NCBI RefSeq assembly: GCF_046507575.1
Contig: NZ_JBKFEY010000006.1
Location: 97,291-161,290, forward strand
Direction of reading: 5' to 3'
Source: Pontitalea aquivivens
GTDB lineage: Bacteria; Pseudomonadota; Alphaproteobacteria; Rhodobacterales; Rhodobacteraceae
Length of the DNA: 64,000 nucleotides
Positions 8,354 through 15,940 of this stretch are shown here, in pieces (the first letter of the stretch is position 1; each line of letters begins with the position of its first letter). The notes beneath the pieces are model-generated. The model was not told where the DNA came from, did not search any database, and was given only the letters and a program-made list of their open reading frames with translations. Made by a program: the position numbers and the translations under genes.

Positions 8354-9556
8354 ATGGATACCACCGTAATCCCCCCCGTCAGCCTTGAAGAGCTGTCCCT
8401 GCTGACCCGCCGCGCCTCAACCGTGATCGAGCGGCTGCGCGAACGCGTCTTTGCCCCCGGCACGCAAAAACGGCTGGAACTGCGTTTCAACGTGCGCACC
8501 GCCGCCGAAATGGTGGGCCGCACCGAAAAAGCCATTCGTGACGCCGAGGCCGATGGCCGCCTGCCCGACCCGGAAAAAGACGCCGAAACCGGCCGCCGCC
8601 TGGGCTATTCCCTGGCTGAGGTGAACCGCATGCGCGAAGTGTTCGGCACCCTGCCCCATCGCGCGCCCGATGATCCGCCGCTGATCATGGCGGTGCAGAA
8701 TTTCAAGGGCGGGGTTGGAAAATCGACGCTGGTGACGCATCTGGCGCAGTTCTTCGCGCTGAAGGGCTATCGCGTCTGTGTCATCGATTGCGACAGCCAG
8801 GCATCGACCACGGCCGTCTTCGGCATGAACCCGGATGTGGATGTCGACGAAGAGGAAGATACCCTGTATCCCTTTTTCCGGCATGGCGGGCCCAAGACGC
8901 TGCATTACGCGCTGCGGGCAACCTATTGGCCCAATATCGCGCTGATCCCGGCCAACCTTGGCCTGTATGACGCCGAATATGAATTTGCCGCCCGCATGGC
9001 ACGCGAACCGACCTTCATCCTGGATCGCCTGCGCGAGGGGGTCGAAACCATCGCGGATCAGTTCGACATCATCCTGCTGGACCCGCCGCCGGCGCTTGGG
9101 ATGCTGTCGCTGTCGGTGCTGCGCGCGGCCAATGCGCTGGTGATCCCGACGCCGCCGAACAACATCGACTTTGCCTCAACCGCGCATTTCCTGAAGATGA
9201 TGGAGGCCACGCTGGGCGAACTGGCGCTGCACGGGGGCGCGCGGTCTTACAGCTTCGTCAAGATTTTGGCGACAAAGATGAACGACCAGAAATCGGCGCA
9301 TGTGGCGATCAAGCGGATGATGGATGCGGTGTTTCCGCAGGATATGCTGAATGCCGTTCTGAAAGACAGCGCCGAGATTGACAATGCGACCGCGAACCTT
9401 TCGACGGTTTACGAACTGACCGGGGCCGCGACGCGGACCGAAACCCATCGCCGTTGCCGCGCCTATCTGGATGCGGTGGGGCGTGAAATCGAACTTCTGG
9501 CGCGCAAGACATGGCCCAGCCATCACCGCGCGCTGCGCAAGGAGGGTGTGCTGTGA
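8354..9556 (+). CDS. parA: Plasmid partition ATPase ParA
   Basis: A 400-residue ParA of the larger type with an N-terminal DNA-binding extension. Residues about 40-95 contain a MerR-like helix-turn-helix region (FNVRTAAEMVGRTEKAIRDAEADG), so it probably represses its own operon. The deviant Walker A motif KGGVGKST is at residues 118-125, followed by VIDCDSQAS and the switch segment IILLDPPPALGMLS. The protein forms ATP-dependent gradients that move ParB-bound plasmid copies. Its last codon overlaps the parB start by 4 bp (GTGA), so the two are translationally coupled. Confidence 0.93.
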   Translation: MDTTVIPPVSLEELSLLTRRASTVIERLRERVFAPGTQKRLELRFNVRTAAEMVGRTEKAIRDAEADGRLPDPEKDAETGRRLGYSLAEVNRMREVFGTLPHRAPDDPPLIMAVQNFKGGVGKSTLVTHLAQFFALKGYRVCVIDCDSQASTTAVFGMNPDVDVDEEEDTLYPFFRHGGPKTLHYALRATYWPNIALIPANLGLYDAEYEFAARMAREPTFILDRLREGVETIADQFDIILLDPPPALGMLSLSVLRAANALVIPTPPNNIDFASTAHFLKMMEATLGELALHGGARSYSFVKILATKMNDQKSAHVAIKRMMDAVFPQDMLNAVLKDSAEIDNATANLSTVYELTGAATRTETHRRCRAYLDAVGREIELLARKTWPSHHRALRKEGVL

Positions 9557-10536
9557 GCAAGCGCCACGATGCCATTTTCGACGATGTTCTGAAGGATATT
9601 GCCGCCGATCCGGCCCCGGCGGATGACCGGGCCGGAACGCGGTTCCTGAAACGGTCCAACGCGCTGGCCGAGGCGGGGACCCGCGAAGAAAAGGTGCTGC
9701 GTTGGGTGGACCCCGCGCAATGCGTGATGTGGGACCGTCACAACCGCGCCTATGACCTGCTGACCGAGGACAACTGCCGCGACCTGATCGACAGCATCAA
9801 GGCGCAGGGCCAGCAGGAATTTCCCGCCATCGTGCGCCGCCGCGAAGGCCCCGGCGCGGAATATGAGGTGATCTGTGGCGCGCGGCGGCATTTCGCGGTG
9901 TCCTGGCTGCGCGCGCATAACTATCCGCAGTTCCGCTATCTGATCGAGGTGCGCGACCTGACGGATGAAGAGGCCTTCCGCCTGGCGGATATTGAAAACC
10001 GCGACCGCGAGGATCTGTCCGATTACGAACGCGCGCGCGATTACGCCCATGCGCTGGATCTGTATTACGGCGGCCGGCAAAAGACGATGGCCGAACGGCT
10101 TGAGGTGTCCGAGGCCTGGTTGTCGCGCTATCTGCAGCTGGCGCGCCTGCCCGAGGCGGTGGTTGCGGCCTGGTCCTCGATCCGTGAGGTGAAGGAACTG
10201 CACGCCCGCGCGCTGAAACCCTTGCTGGCCGATGATGATGCCGCCGAACGCGTGTTGCACGAGGCTGCGGCGATCGCCGCCGAACAGGCCGCGGCGCGGG
10301 CGGGGCAGGGGGCGGCGGTGCCCGGCCCCAAGGTTCTGGCGCGGCTGAAGACGGCGGGCGAAGGGCCCCGCCCCAGCCGCCCCGCGACGGTGTTCCGTCG
10401 CGCGCCCGAAGAATCGGGCGTGATGATGAAAAAGCGCGGACACAAGATCACGCTGGAATTTTCCGACAACCTGTCCGAGGCCGCTTTGCGTGCCGCTTTC
10501 GACCAGTTCTTCGCGGCGAAATTCGGCAAGAAGTAA
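9553..10536 (+). CDS. parB: Plasmid partition protein ParB
   Basis: A 327-residue centromere-binding protein. The ParB/Spo0J nuclease-like domain is visible as SIKAQGQQEFPAIVRRREG, YEVICGARRHFAVSWL and LADIENRDREDLSDYERARDY, followed by the helix-turn-helix RLEVSEAWLSRYLQLARLPE. The C terminus is a short dimerisation tail. I chose GTG 9553 because it overlaps the parA stop and has the ribosome-binding site AAGGAGGG just upstream; the longer reading frame begins inside parA. Palindrome copy 2 begins two bases after the stop codon and is a candidate binding site. Confidence 0.92.
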   Translation: MSKRHDAIFDDVLKDIAADPAPADDRAGTRFLKRSNALAEAGTREEKVLRWVDPAQCVMWDRHNRAYDLLTEDNCRDLIDSIKAQGQQEFPAIVRRREGPGAEYEVICGARRHFAVSWLRAHNYPQFRYLIEVRDLTDEEAFRLADIENRDREDLSDYERARDYAHALDLYYGGRQKTMAERLEVSEAWLSRYLQLARLPEAVVAAWSSIREVKELHARALKPLLADDDAAERVLHEAAAIAAEQAAARAGQGAAVPGPKVLARLKTAGEGPRPSRPATVFRRAPEESGVMMKKRGHKITLEFSDNLSEAALRAAFDQFFAAKFGKK

Positions 10537-10537
10537 A

Positions 10538-10557
10538 AAATTGCCAATTGGCAATTT
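10538..10557. repeat. Palindrome copy 2 framing the rep-par block (candidate parS)
   Basis: This is the second copy of AAATTGCCAATTGGCAATTT, identical to copy 1 and 3,850 bp from it. It lies between the stop of parB and the convergent end of the NRPS gene. The two copies mark the outer ends of the rep-ori-parAB block almost to the base. Confidence 0.65.
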
Positions 10558-10563
10558 CCAGGA

Positions 10564-12966
10564 TCAGGCGCGCGGGATGCGCCTGATCCGGTCGCCCAGA
10601 ATACGGGACAGACGCTGAAATCCCTGGCGCAGAACCGCATCGCCATGCCAGCCGGGAATGTGGAACACCGCCGTATCGGCAGGCAGGCGGTCGCCCCATC
10701 CGTAAAGATCGCGCAGCACATCGGGCAGGTTTTCATCGGTGCGGATCACGATGGTGCTGCCACGATAGGGCGGAAAGCTGTGGTCGCGGGTCAGCGTCAG
10801 GAAATGGGACACCAGGTCGTCGATCAGGCGTTCGGCATCCGTCACCGGCGGGGCCAGATTCAGGCGGCGCAACAGGGCGGCGGGCAGCCGGCTGGTCAGC
10901 GCCAGATCGCGCCAGCCGATCTGGCCGCGCAGCTTTTGCCGCAGGTTATGCCCGATCCGCCGCAGCCGCCGTCTTTGCCGCCGCAGCCAGCGGACCCGCG
11001 CGGGGATGGCGGCGCCTGCATCGGGGGCCCAGCTGTCGATCAGCACCAGATCGTGGACATCGGCGCCATCGGCGGCCAGCGCCTGTGCCGTGGCCAGCGC
11101 CACCACGCCATCGACGCAAAGCCCGATCAACACCAGCGGGCGGCCCGGGTAGCGGGCGGAAATCAGGCTCTGTGCCGCCTCAATCACCGCAGTCAGGCCC
11201 TGATCGGCCTGTGCGTGCATCGTGGCGCGGTCGGGCACGGTCAGGCAGGCGATGGTGCAATCAGGCTCTATCCCACGGATCAGAGACTGATACAGAAGCG
11301 GCTGATTGACCGCGACGATCACCGGCGCATGGGGCGCGCCGGGGCGCAGTTCGAACAGATCCCACAGCGTCTGGGCGGGCGCGGGCACGCGCGCGCGGGT
11401 CAGTTCGGCCAGCAGGCCATCCAGTGTCGGGTCGCGCAGGAAGGCGGCGATGGCGGGGCGGTGGCCGAAGGCCTGTTCCACCCGCGCCAGCATCCGCAGC
11501 GCCAGAACCGAATGCCCGCCTGCCTGATAGAAATCGCCACTGATCCGGTCCGGCGGCAGGTTCAGCAGATCGCCCCAGATCCGCGCCAGTCGCGTGCGGT
11601 CGGCATCGGGGGCAGGGGGGGCTGGCGCGGGCGTGGCGGGCAACAGCGGCTGATCGGGATGCGCCAAAGCCTGTGCGAAACACTCAAGAACACTGTCAGC
11701 CAGCGATTCAATCCGGGCCGGATCGTAAAGCGCGCGGTCGTAATCGACCACCAGGGTCCAGTGGCCCCGCCGACCGATCAGGTTGATGCCCAGATCGCCC
11801 TGAATCCCCGGCGCATGTGACGGGGCCGAGGTCAGGGTGAAAGGGCCGTAATCGGTCTCTTCCATAAAGATCTTTTGCATGTTGAAGGTGATCGCGGTCA
11901 GCGGCCGGCGCAGCGGGTCGCGGGCGGGGTTCAGCGCGCGGACCAGCAGGTCAAAGGGGAAATCGGCATGTTCCAGCGCGCCTTGTACCACCGCGCGGGT
12001 GTGACGCAGGTTCTGCGTGAAACTGTCGCCCGGCGCCAGATCCAGCCGCAGGACCAGCGTGTTGATGAACACCCCGATCAGCTGTTCCAGATCGGGTTCA
12101 TCACGGCAGGCGGTGGGGGTGGCAAAGGATATGTCGGTGCGCCCGGTGGCCCGTGCCAGCGCCGTGGCGGTGACGGTGGCGGCGATCATGAAGGCCGAGG
12201 CATCCTGCGCGCTGCCAAGCCGTTGCAGGGCGGCATCAAGCCCCTGGGGCAGATCACGGCGCACGGCGCCCGCGCGGCGCTGCGGATCGGCGTGGCGGGG
12301 GTGATCGGGGGGCAGTTCGAAATAGGCCATCCCGCGCAGCTGATCGGTCCAGTAATCCTGTGCGGGTTGCAGGGCGCCGGTTTCCAGCAATTCGCCCTGC
12401 CACAGCGCGAAATCGCCGTATTGCAGGGGCAGGTCGGGCAGGTCGGGGCTGTGGCCTGCGTCCATCGCGGCGGCGATGGTGCCCAGTTCGCGGCCCAGAA
12501 CGCGGATGGAAAAGCCGTCAAAGACGGTGTGATGCGCGGTGATCAGGATTTCGGCCTGGTCGTGATGGGTCTGCACCAGCGCCACGCGCAGCAGTGGCGG
12601 CTGGGTCAGGTCAAAGGGGCGGGCGCCCAGTTCCTGCGCGATGGCCCGGATGCGGGGTTCATGTTCGGCCGCCGGCAGCTGGCGGATGTCGACCACATCC
12701 AGCTTGAAGGTGGTCTGGGCCAGAACCTGCTGGCACAGGTCGCCCCCCTGGTCGATCAGCCGGGTGCGCAGGATTTCATGGCGCGCCACGATCGCGCGCA
12801 GGGCATTTTCCAAAAGGCTTGCATTGAACCGCCCGGCGATGTGCCAGCGCACGGCGATGTTGTTGCCGGGGTCGCCCGGGGCCAGCTGTTCGGCGAACCA
12901 GAAACGGCGCAACGGGAAAGAGGGCGGAAACTGCCCAAGGATCTTTGGGTCCTGCACTGCGGTCAT
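10564..12966 (-). CDS. Free-standing NRPS protein: condensation, carrier, thioesterase
   Basis: An 800-residue non-ribosomal peptide synthetase fragment with three domains. Residues 15-435 form a condensation domain with the catalytic motif HHTVFDG (145-151). Residues 455-525 form a peptidyl carrier domain whose phosphopantetheine Ser is Ser486 in GGHS. Residues 535-795 resemble an alpha/beta-hydrolase thioesterase. The nucleophile elbow reads GLCVDG, placing Cys617 where most thioesterases have Ser. No adenylation domain is present, so the amino acid must be loaded by another enzyme; none is encoded nearby. It lies between parB and nnrS with no biosynthetic partners in this window. The product is unknown. 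Confidence 0.85.
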   Translation of the reverse strand: MTAVQDPKILGQFPPSFPLRRFWFAEQLAPGDPGNNIAVRWHIAGRFNASLLENALRAIVARHEILRTRLIDQGGDLCQQVLAQTTFKLDVVDIRQLPAAEHEPRIRAIAQELGARPFDLTQPPLLRVALVQTHHDQAEILITAHHTVFDGFSIRVLGRELGTIAAAMDAGHSPDLPDLPLQYGDFALWQGELLETGALQPAQDYWTDQLRGMAYFELPPDHPRHADPQRRAGAVRRDLPQGLDAALQRLGSAQDASAFMIAATVTATALARATGRTDISFATPTACRDEPDLEQLIGVFINTLVLRLDLAPGDSFTQNLRHTRAVVQGALEHADFPFDLLVRALNPARDPLRRPLTAITFNMQKIFMEETDYGPFTLTSAPSHAPGIQGDLGINLIGRRGHWTLVVDYDRALYDPARIESLADSVLECFAQALAHPDQPLLPATPAPAPPAPDADRTRLARIWGDLLNLPPDRISGDFYQAGGHSVLALRMLARVEQAFGHRPAIAAFLRDPTLDGLLAELTRARVPAPAQTLWDLFELRPGAPHAPVIVAVNQPLLYQSLIRGIEPDCTIACLTVPDRATMHAQADQGLTAVIEAAQSLISARYPGRPLVLIGLCVDGVVALATAQALAADGADVHDLVLIDSWAPDAGAAIPARVRWLRRQRRRLRRIGHNLRQKLRGQIGWRDLALTSRLPAALLRRLNLAPPVTDAERLIDDLVSHFLTLTRDHSFPPYRGSTIVIRTDENLPDVLRDLYGWGDRLPADTAVFHIPGWHGDAVLRQGFQRLSRILGDRIRRIPRA

Positions 12967-13016
12967 GGCGCTTCCCCCGGGGCTGGATCACTGCGGGCCG
13001 TCGTCGCGTTGCCTGG

Positions 13017-14174
13017 TCAGTGTAGCGCGCCTGGGGGGGGCGGCATAGGAAAAGATCGCGCCGCACTTAGCACCGGATGCGGGGTGGGGTGGGGCAGGGC
13101 GGCGGCATGGACCGACAGGAACAGCGCCCAGGCGCCCGACCAGGCCAGTCCTGACAGGGTCAGCCACGGGTTGGCGGGGTCCAGTTCCGCCGCCACGCGG
13201 GCCAGCGTTGCCGCCCCGATCAGCGCCAGCGCAAGCCAGTGGCGCCGCCGGGGCCGCAGCCCCGCGCCGGGGGGGCGGTGCATGGTGGTCCGGGCGGCAA
13301 AGGCCAGGATCATCGGCCCCATCGCACCCAGCGTCAGCAGGTGCAGCGCCGCCAGCGGCGGCAGGGCATCAACACGACCCGCCGCGATGCCGCACAGCCC
13401 CGCCGCCAGCCCGGTATAGGCCAGGCCCAGCATCCGGTTTGCGGCATCGGTCGGCGCGCCGGGGCGGATGCCGGGCCAGGCGCGCCACAGCACCCACAGC
13501 GCCGCCAGAACCAGCCCGGCAAGGCCGCCGGGGCCGTTCAGCCCCAGACCCGCCGCCAAGGCCGCCAGGCCGGGCCAAAGCGGCCCCGTGGGGCGCGGTG
13601 GCAGGCCCCGGCGCTGCCGGTCGGTGGCCAGAAAGGCGGGGATCGCGCGCCCGCCCACGAACAGGATCAGCGCGGCCATGGCCAAGGCCAGCGTCTGGGG
13701 CGGGATGTCGGCGGCGGGCAGGGCGGCCTCGGCCAGCGTCAGGGCCAGGGGGGCGGCGGCCACGGGCAGGCGCCCCCATCGCCGTGCCACCAGGACCGGC
13801 CACAGCACCGCCAGCGCCACCGCCAGCGCCGGGGGCAGGAAGGCCAGCGGCTGATCGGGCAGGCCAAGCGCCAGCCCCCGCGCGGTCAGCCACAGCACGC
13901 CCAGGGCAAGGGCGGGCAGGGCGGGTTGGCGCCCCGTCCAGGCGCGTTGTGCGGTCAGCACATAGCCGGTCACCGCGCCGCCGCCAAAACCGAAGATCCC
14001 CAGTCGCAGATGCACCATGCGCGGGTCATCCAGCGCCAGCAGCCACAGCCAGGGCAGCCCCAGCGCGATCAGCGCCGCAAGTGTGAAGAACACCCCCGCC
14101 GGATGCCGCGCAAGGGGGGGCTGGCGGGGGGGCGGGGGGCAGACAGGTGGGGACATCGGGGCGCAATCGGTCAT
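13017..14174 (-). CDS. nnrS: NnrS family haem/copper membrane protein
   Basis: A 385-residue, very hydrophobic protein with about twelve transmembrane helices, matching the NnrS family. Segments typical of the family include RLGIFGFGGGAVTGYVLTA, FVGGRAIPAF, and HLLTLGAMGPMILAFAARTTMHRPP with conserved His residues. NnrS is found in denitrifiers and relieves nitrosative stress by an unclear mechanism. A near-consensus FNR/NnrR box stands 40 bp upstream of the ATG. No other denitrification gene is adjacent, so nnrS is isolated here. ATG 14174 is used; a second ATG six codons in is also possible. Confidence 0.85.
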   Translation of the reverse strand: MTDCAPMSPPVCPPPPRQPPLARHPAGVFFTLAALIALGLPWLWLLALDDPRMVHLRLGIFGFGGGAVTGYVLTAQRAWTGRQPALPALALGVLWLTARGLALGLPDQPLAFLPPALAVALAVLWPVLVARRWGRLPVAAAPLALTLAEAALPAADIPPQTLALAMAALILFVGGRAIPAFLATDRQRRGLPPRPTGPLWPGLAALAAGLGLNGPGGLAGLVLAALWVLWRAWPGIRPGAPTDAANRMLGLAYTGLAAGLCGIAAGRVDALPPLAALHLLTLGAMGPMILAFAARTTMHRPPGAGLRPRRRHWLALALIGAATLARVAAELDPANPWLTLSGLAWSGAWALFLSVHAAALPHPTPHPVLSAARSFPMPPPPGALH

Positions 14175-14213
14175 CGGTGGCGCCTGTTCTGGCAGTTATG
14201 GCCCCGGGTGACT

Positions 14214-14227
14214 TTGATATTTGTCAA
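14214..14227. promoter_or_regulatory. FNR/NnrR-type box upstream of nnrS
   Basis: TTGAT-ATTT-GTCAA (on the nnrS strand TTGAC-AAAT-ATCAA) is one base from the perfect FNR/NnrR dyad TTGAT-N4-ATCAA. It is centred about 46 bp before the nnrS start codon, suitable for activation by an oxygen- or NO-sensing Crp/Fnr regulator encoded elsewhere. Confidence 0.75.
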
Positions 14228-14347
14228 ACAACCACAGGGAGAGTATATCCTATGATGGTGCAATGCATCCTTAGGTATATTTGAGGCTACGTCTACACAA
14301 TCGGTTAACCTTAAGCGCCTTTGAGCAACTCTGCCGTGCGACATAGG

Positions 14348-14599
14348 ATGAAGTTCAGACCAAAAGTTTTGGGCGCTGAGATGGTGGATGGATACGAGTA
14401 TCTCGCAAGGGGCGTGGGGCCGGGCAAAGACCGGGACCAGACCGGGCGCAGGGACAGCGCAAATGCGCCATTGGCCAGCCCCCCGGAAACGCCGCCCAGA
14501 TGGTTTGACGATCTTGCGAGTTCCGGCTGGTGGCTTTTGCCAGCAGGCATCGTGGGTGTGCTGTGTTGGGGAATCGCGATCTGGCTGGCGTTGTTCTGA
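14348..14599 (+). CDS. Small single-pass membrane protein, unknown function
   Basis: An 83-residue protein starting MKFRPKVLGAEMVDGYEYL, with a polar proline-rich middle and one C-terminal transmembrane helix (about residues 63-82). A TTG at 14321 would add nine residues. Neither start has a convincing ribosome-binding site, which lowers confidence. It precedes the degenerate-receiver gene by 50 bp on the same strand and may be co-transcribed with it. I do not recognise the family. It could be a small membrane anchor for a regulatory partner (inference). Confidence 0.45.
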   Translation: MKFRPKVLGAEMVDGYEYLARGVGPGKDRDQTGRRDSANAPLASPPETPPRWFDDLASSGWWLLPAGIVGVLCWGIAIWLALF

Positions 14600-14649
14600 T
14601 GCCACAGGTCGTCGAGGGACAGGAACGGGAAGTCCGGAAGGGGCCGAAC

Positions 14650-15201
14650 ATGAACATTGAGCTGCTTTTGAACCGCATGCCTTCGGACGGGCCCCTGATG
14701 CTCAAGGCGCATCGCACGCCGGGGCCGGGTTTGCCGCTGCGGCTTGATCCGGTGCTGGTCTTTGCCGCCGCAACCGCGCCCGTGACCTATGAAATCGAAA
14801 CGATCCGCCATCTGGGCCGTGATGTCGCGCTGTGCACCGATCTGCGCCGGTTCAACAATCTGGTCGGCTCGCCCAGCCGGGTGTGGTCGCTGCTGTTCAT
14901 CGAGATCGAGGGGTTTGGCGGCATTTCGGCGGTGCTGGACAAGCTGCGGATCCTGCGGCTGGAACGGCCGGATTTGCCGGTGGTGATGGCGTCCACGCGG
15001 ATGCGGGCGCATGATCTGTCGGTCGAACGGCTGTCGATCTGCGATGTGTCGCTGGCGCTGCCCGCGGATGCGGCGGATGTGAACGTGGCGCTGCAAAAGG
15101 CGCGGGTGAACAATTTTGCCTGGCAGATGCGGCAGATGAACATAGTGGAAGGTGAGGCGGTGGTGCCCGAAGATACGCTGCTTCTGGCGCAGGGGGCCTG
15201 A
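14650..15201 (+). CDS. Degenerate receiver-like protein
   Basis: A 183-residue protein whose middle (about residues 37-165) follows the alternating strand-helix pattern of a response-regulator receiver. Where the phospho-accepting Asp is expected, the strand reads LLFIEIEGFGG, with Glu and Ile instead of Asp. The acidic pocket at strand 1 (VLVFAAATAP) is also missing. It therefore should not be phosphorylated in the normal way and may act by binding a partner. ATG 14650 was chosen because the fold begins soon after it; the longer frame reads through the previous gene. It converges on another degenerate receiver across a strong terminator. Confidence 0.6.
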   Translation: MNIELLLNRMPSDGPLMLKAHRTPGPGLPLRLDPVLVFAAATAPVTYEIETIRHLGRDVALCTDLRRFNNLVGSPSRVWSLLFIEIEGFGGISAVLDKLRILRLERPDLPVVMASTRMRAHDLSVERLSICDVSLALPADAADVNVALQKARVNNFAWQMRQMNIVEGEAVVPEDTLLLAQGA

Positions 15202-15230
15202 CGGGCCGCTGCCTGCCCGCACGGATGCAA

Positions 15231-15260
15231 AGACGCCCGGATGTCGCCATCCGGGCGTCT
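15231..15260. terminator. Strong bidirectional terminator
   Basis: A perfect 13-bp stem (AGACGCCCGGATG and CATCCGGGCGTCT) with a TCGC loop lies in the 76-bp gap between two convergent genes. TTGCTTT follows on the plus strand and TTTGCATCC on the minus strand. It is the clearest intrinsic terminator in the window. Confidence 0.9.
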
Positions 15261-15277
15261 TGCTTTGGAAGCGGGGG

Positions 15278-15790
15278 TCAGTGGCTGTGAAAGGCGCGAT
15301 TGGCCAGCGCCGCCTGCAGGCCCAGGCACAGCGCGGTGCGGGTCAGCGGCGCGCGCAGCGCGGCATCGACCGAGGTCGGGTCGGGTGCCTCAAAGCTGGC
15401 CGGATCGGTGGACCCGGACAGGCAGATCAGCGGCACATGGGGGACGGCATCGCGCAGGGCGCGCAGGGTGGGGTCCTGCGGGCCGGTGGCGCTGTGGCAC
15501 AGAAGGATGGCGGGGCCGGACCGCGCGGCGGTCAGTGCCTGATCCGGGGTGGCCACGGACAGGACGGTGCCGCCCAGGGCGCCGGCCCAGGGACGGATCT
15601 GCGCCACCATGGCGGGGGTCAGGTCCAGGCAGATCAGCATCCGCCCCAGCAACAGGTCGCGCGGCACCAGCGTATCGGCCTGTGGCGGTGCCTGTGGGGG
15701 CAGGGGGCGGACGGCGGGCCGGATCGCGCGCGAAAACAGCGCGCGCAGATCGGGCAGAAGGGGGCGTCCGTGTTTGCTGATGGCGATCAT
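15278..15790 (-). CDS. Degenerate receiver-like protein
   Basis: A 170-residue protein. After a basic N-terminal region (residues 1-48) comes a receiver-like fold: LGRMLICLDLTPAMVAQIRPW, VLSVATPDQAL, AILLCHSATGPQD, PLICLSGSTDP. The strand-3 position that normally carries Asp reads LLCHS, so it lacks the phosphorylation site. The C-terminal helix contains TALCLGLQAALANRAF. It lies 150 bp downstream of the hybrid kinase gene on the same strand and could receive input from that kinase by contact only. The partner across the terminator is similarly degenerate. Confidence 0.6.
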   Translation of the reverse strand: MIAISKHGRPLLPDLRALFSRAIRPAVRPLPPQAPPQADTLVPRDLLLGRMLICLDLTPAMVAQIRPWAGALGGTVLSVATPDQALTAARSGPAILLCHSATGPQDPTLRALRDAVPHVPLICLSGSTDPASFEAPDPTSVDAALRAPLTRTALCLGLQAALANRAFHSH

Positions 15791-15940
15791 GGCGCACTCG
15801 GGGATCAGATGACTTTACGTTATTTTAATGGTTCCGGGGGGCGAATGCGCGGGCGCGTCCGAGAGGCCGACACGCCAAAGGCGAATGAAATAGAGCGATA
15901 AAATATGCGAAAGGATATGTACCGATCCCTTTGGTCAGGA

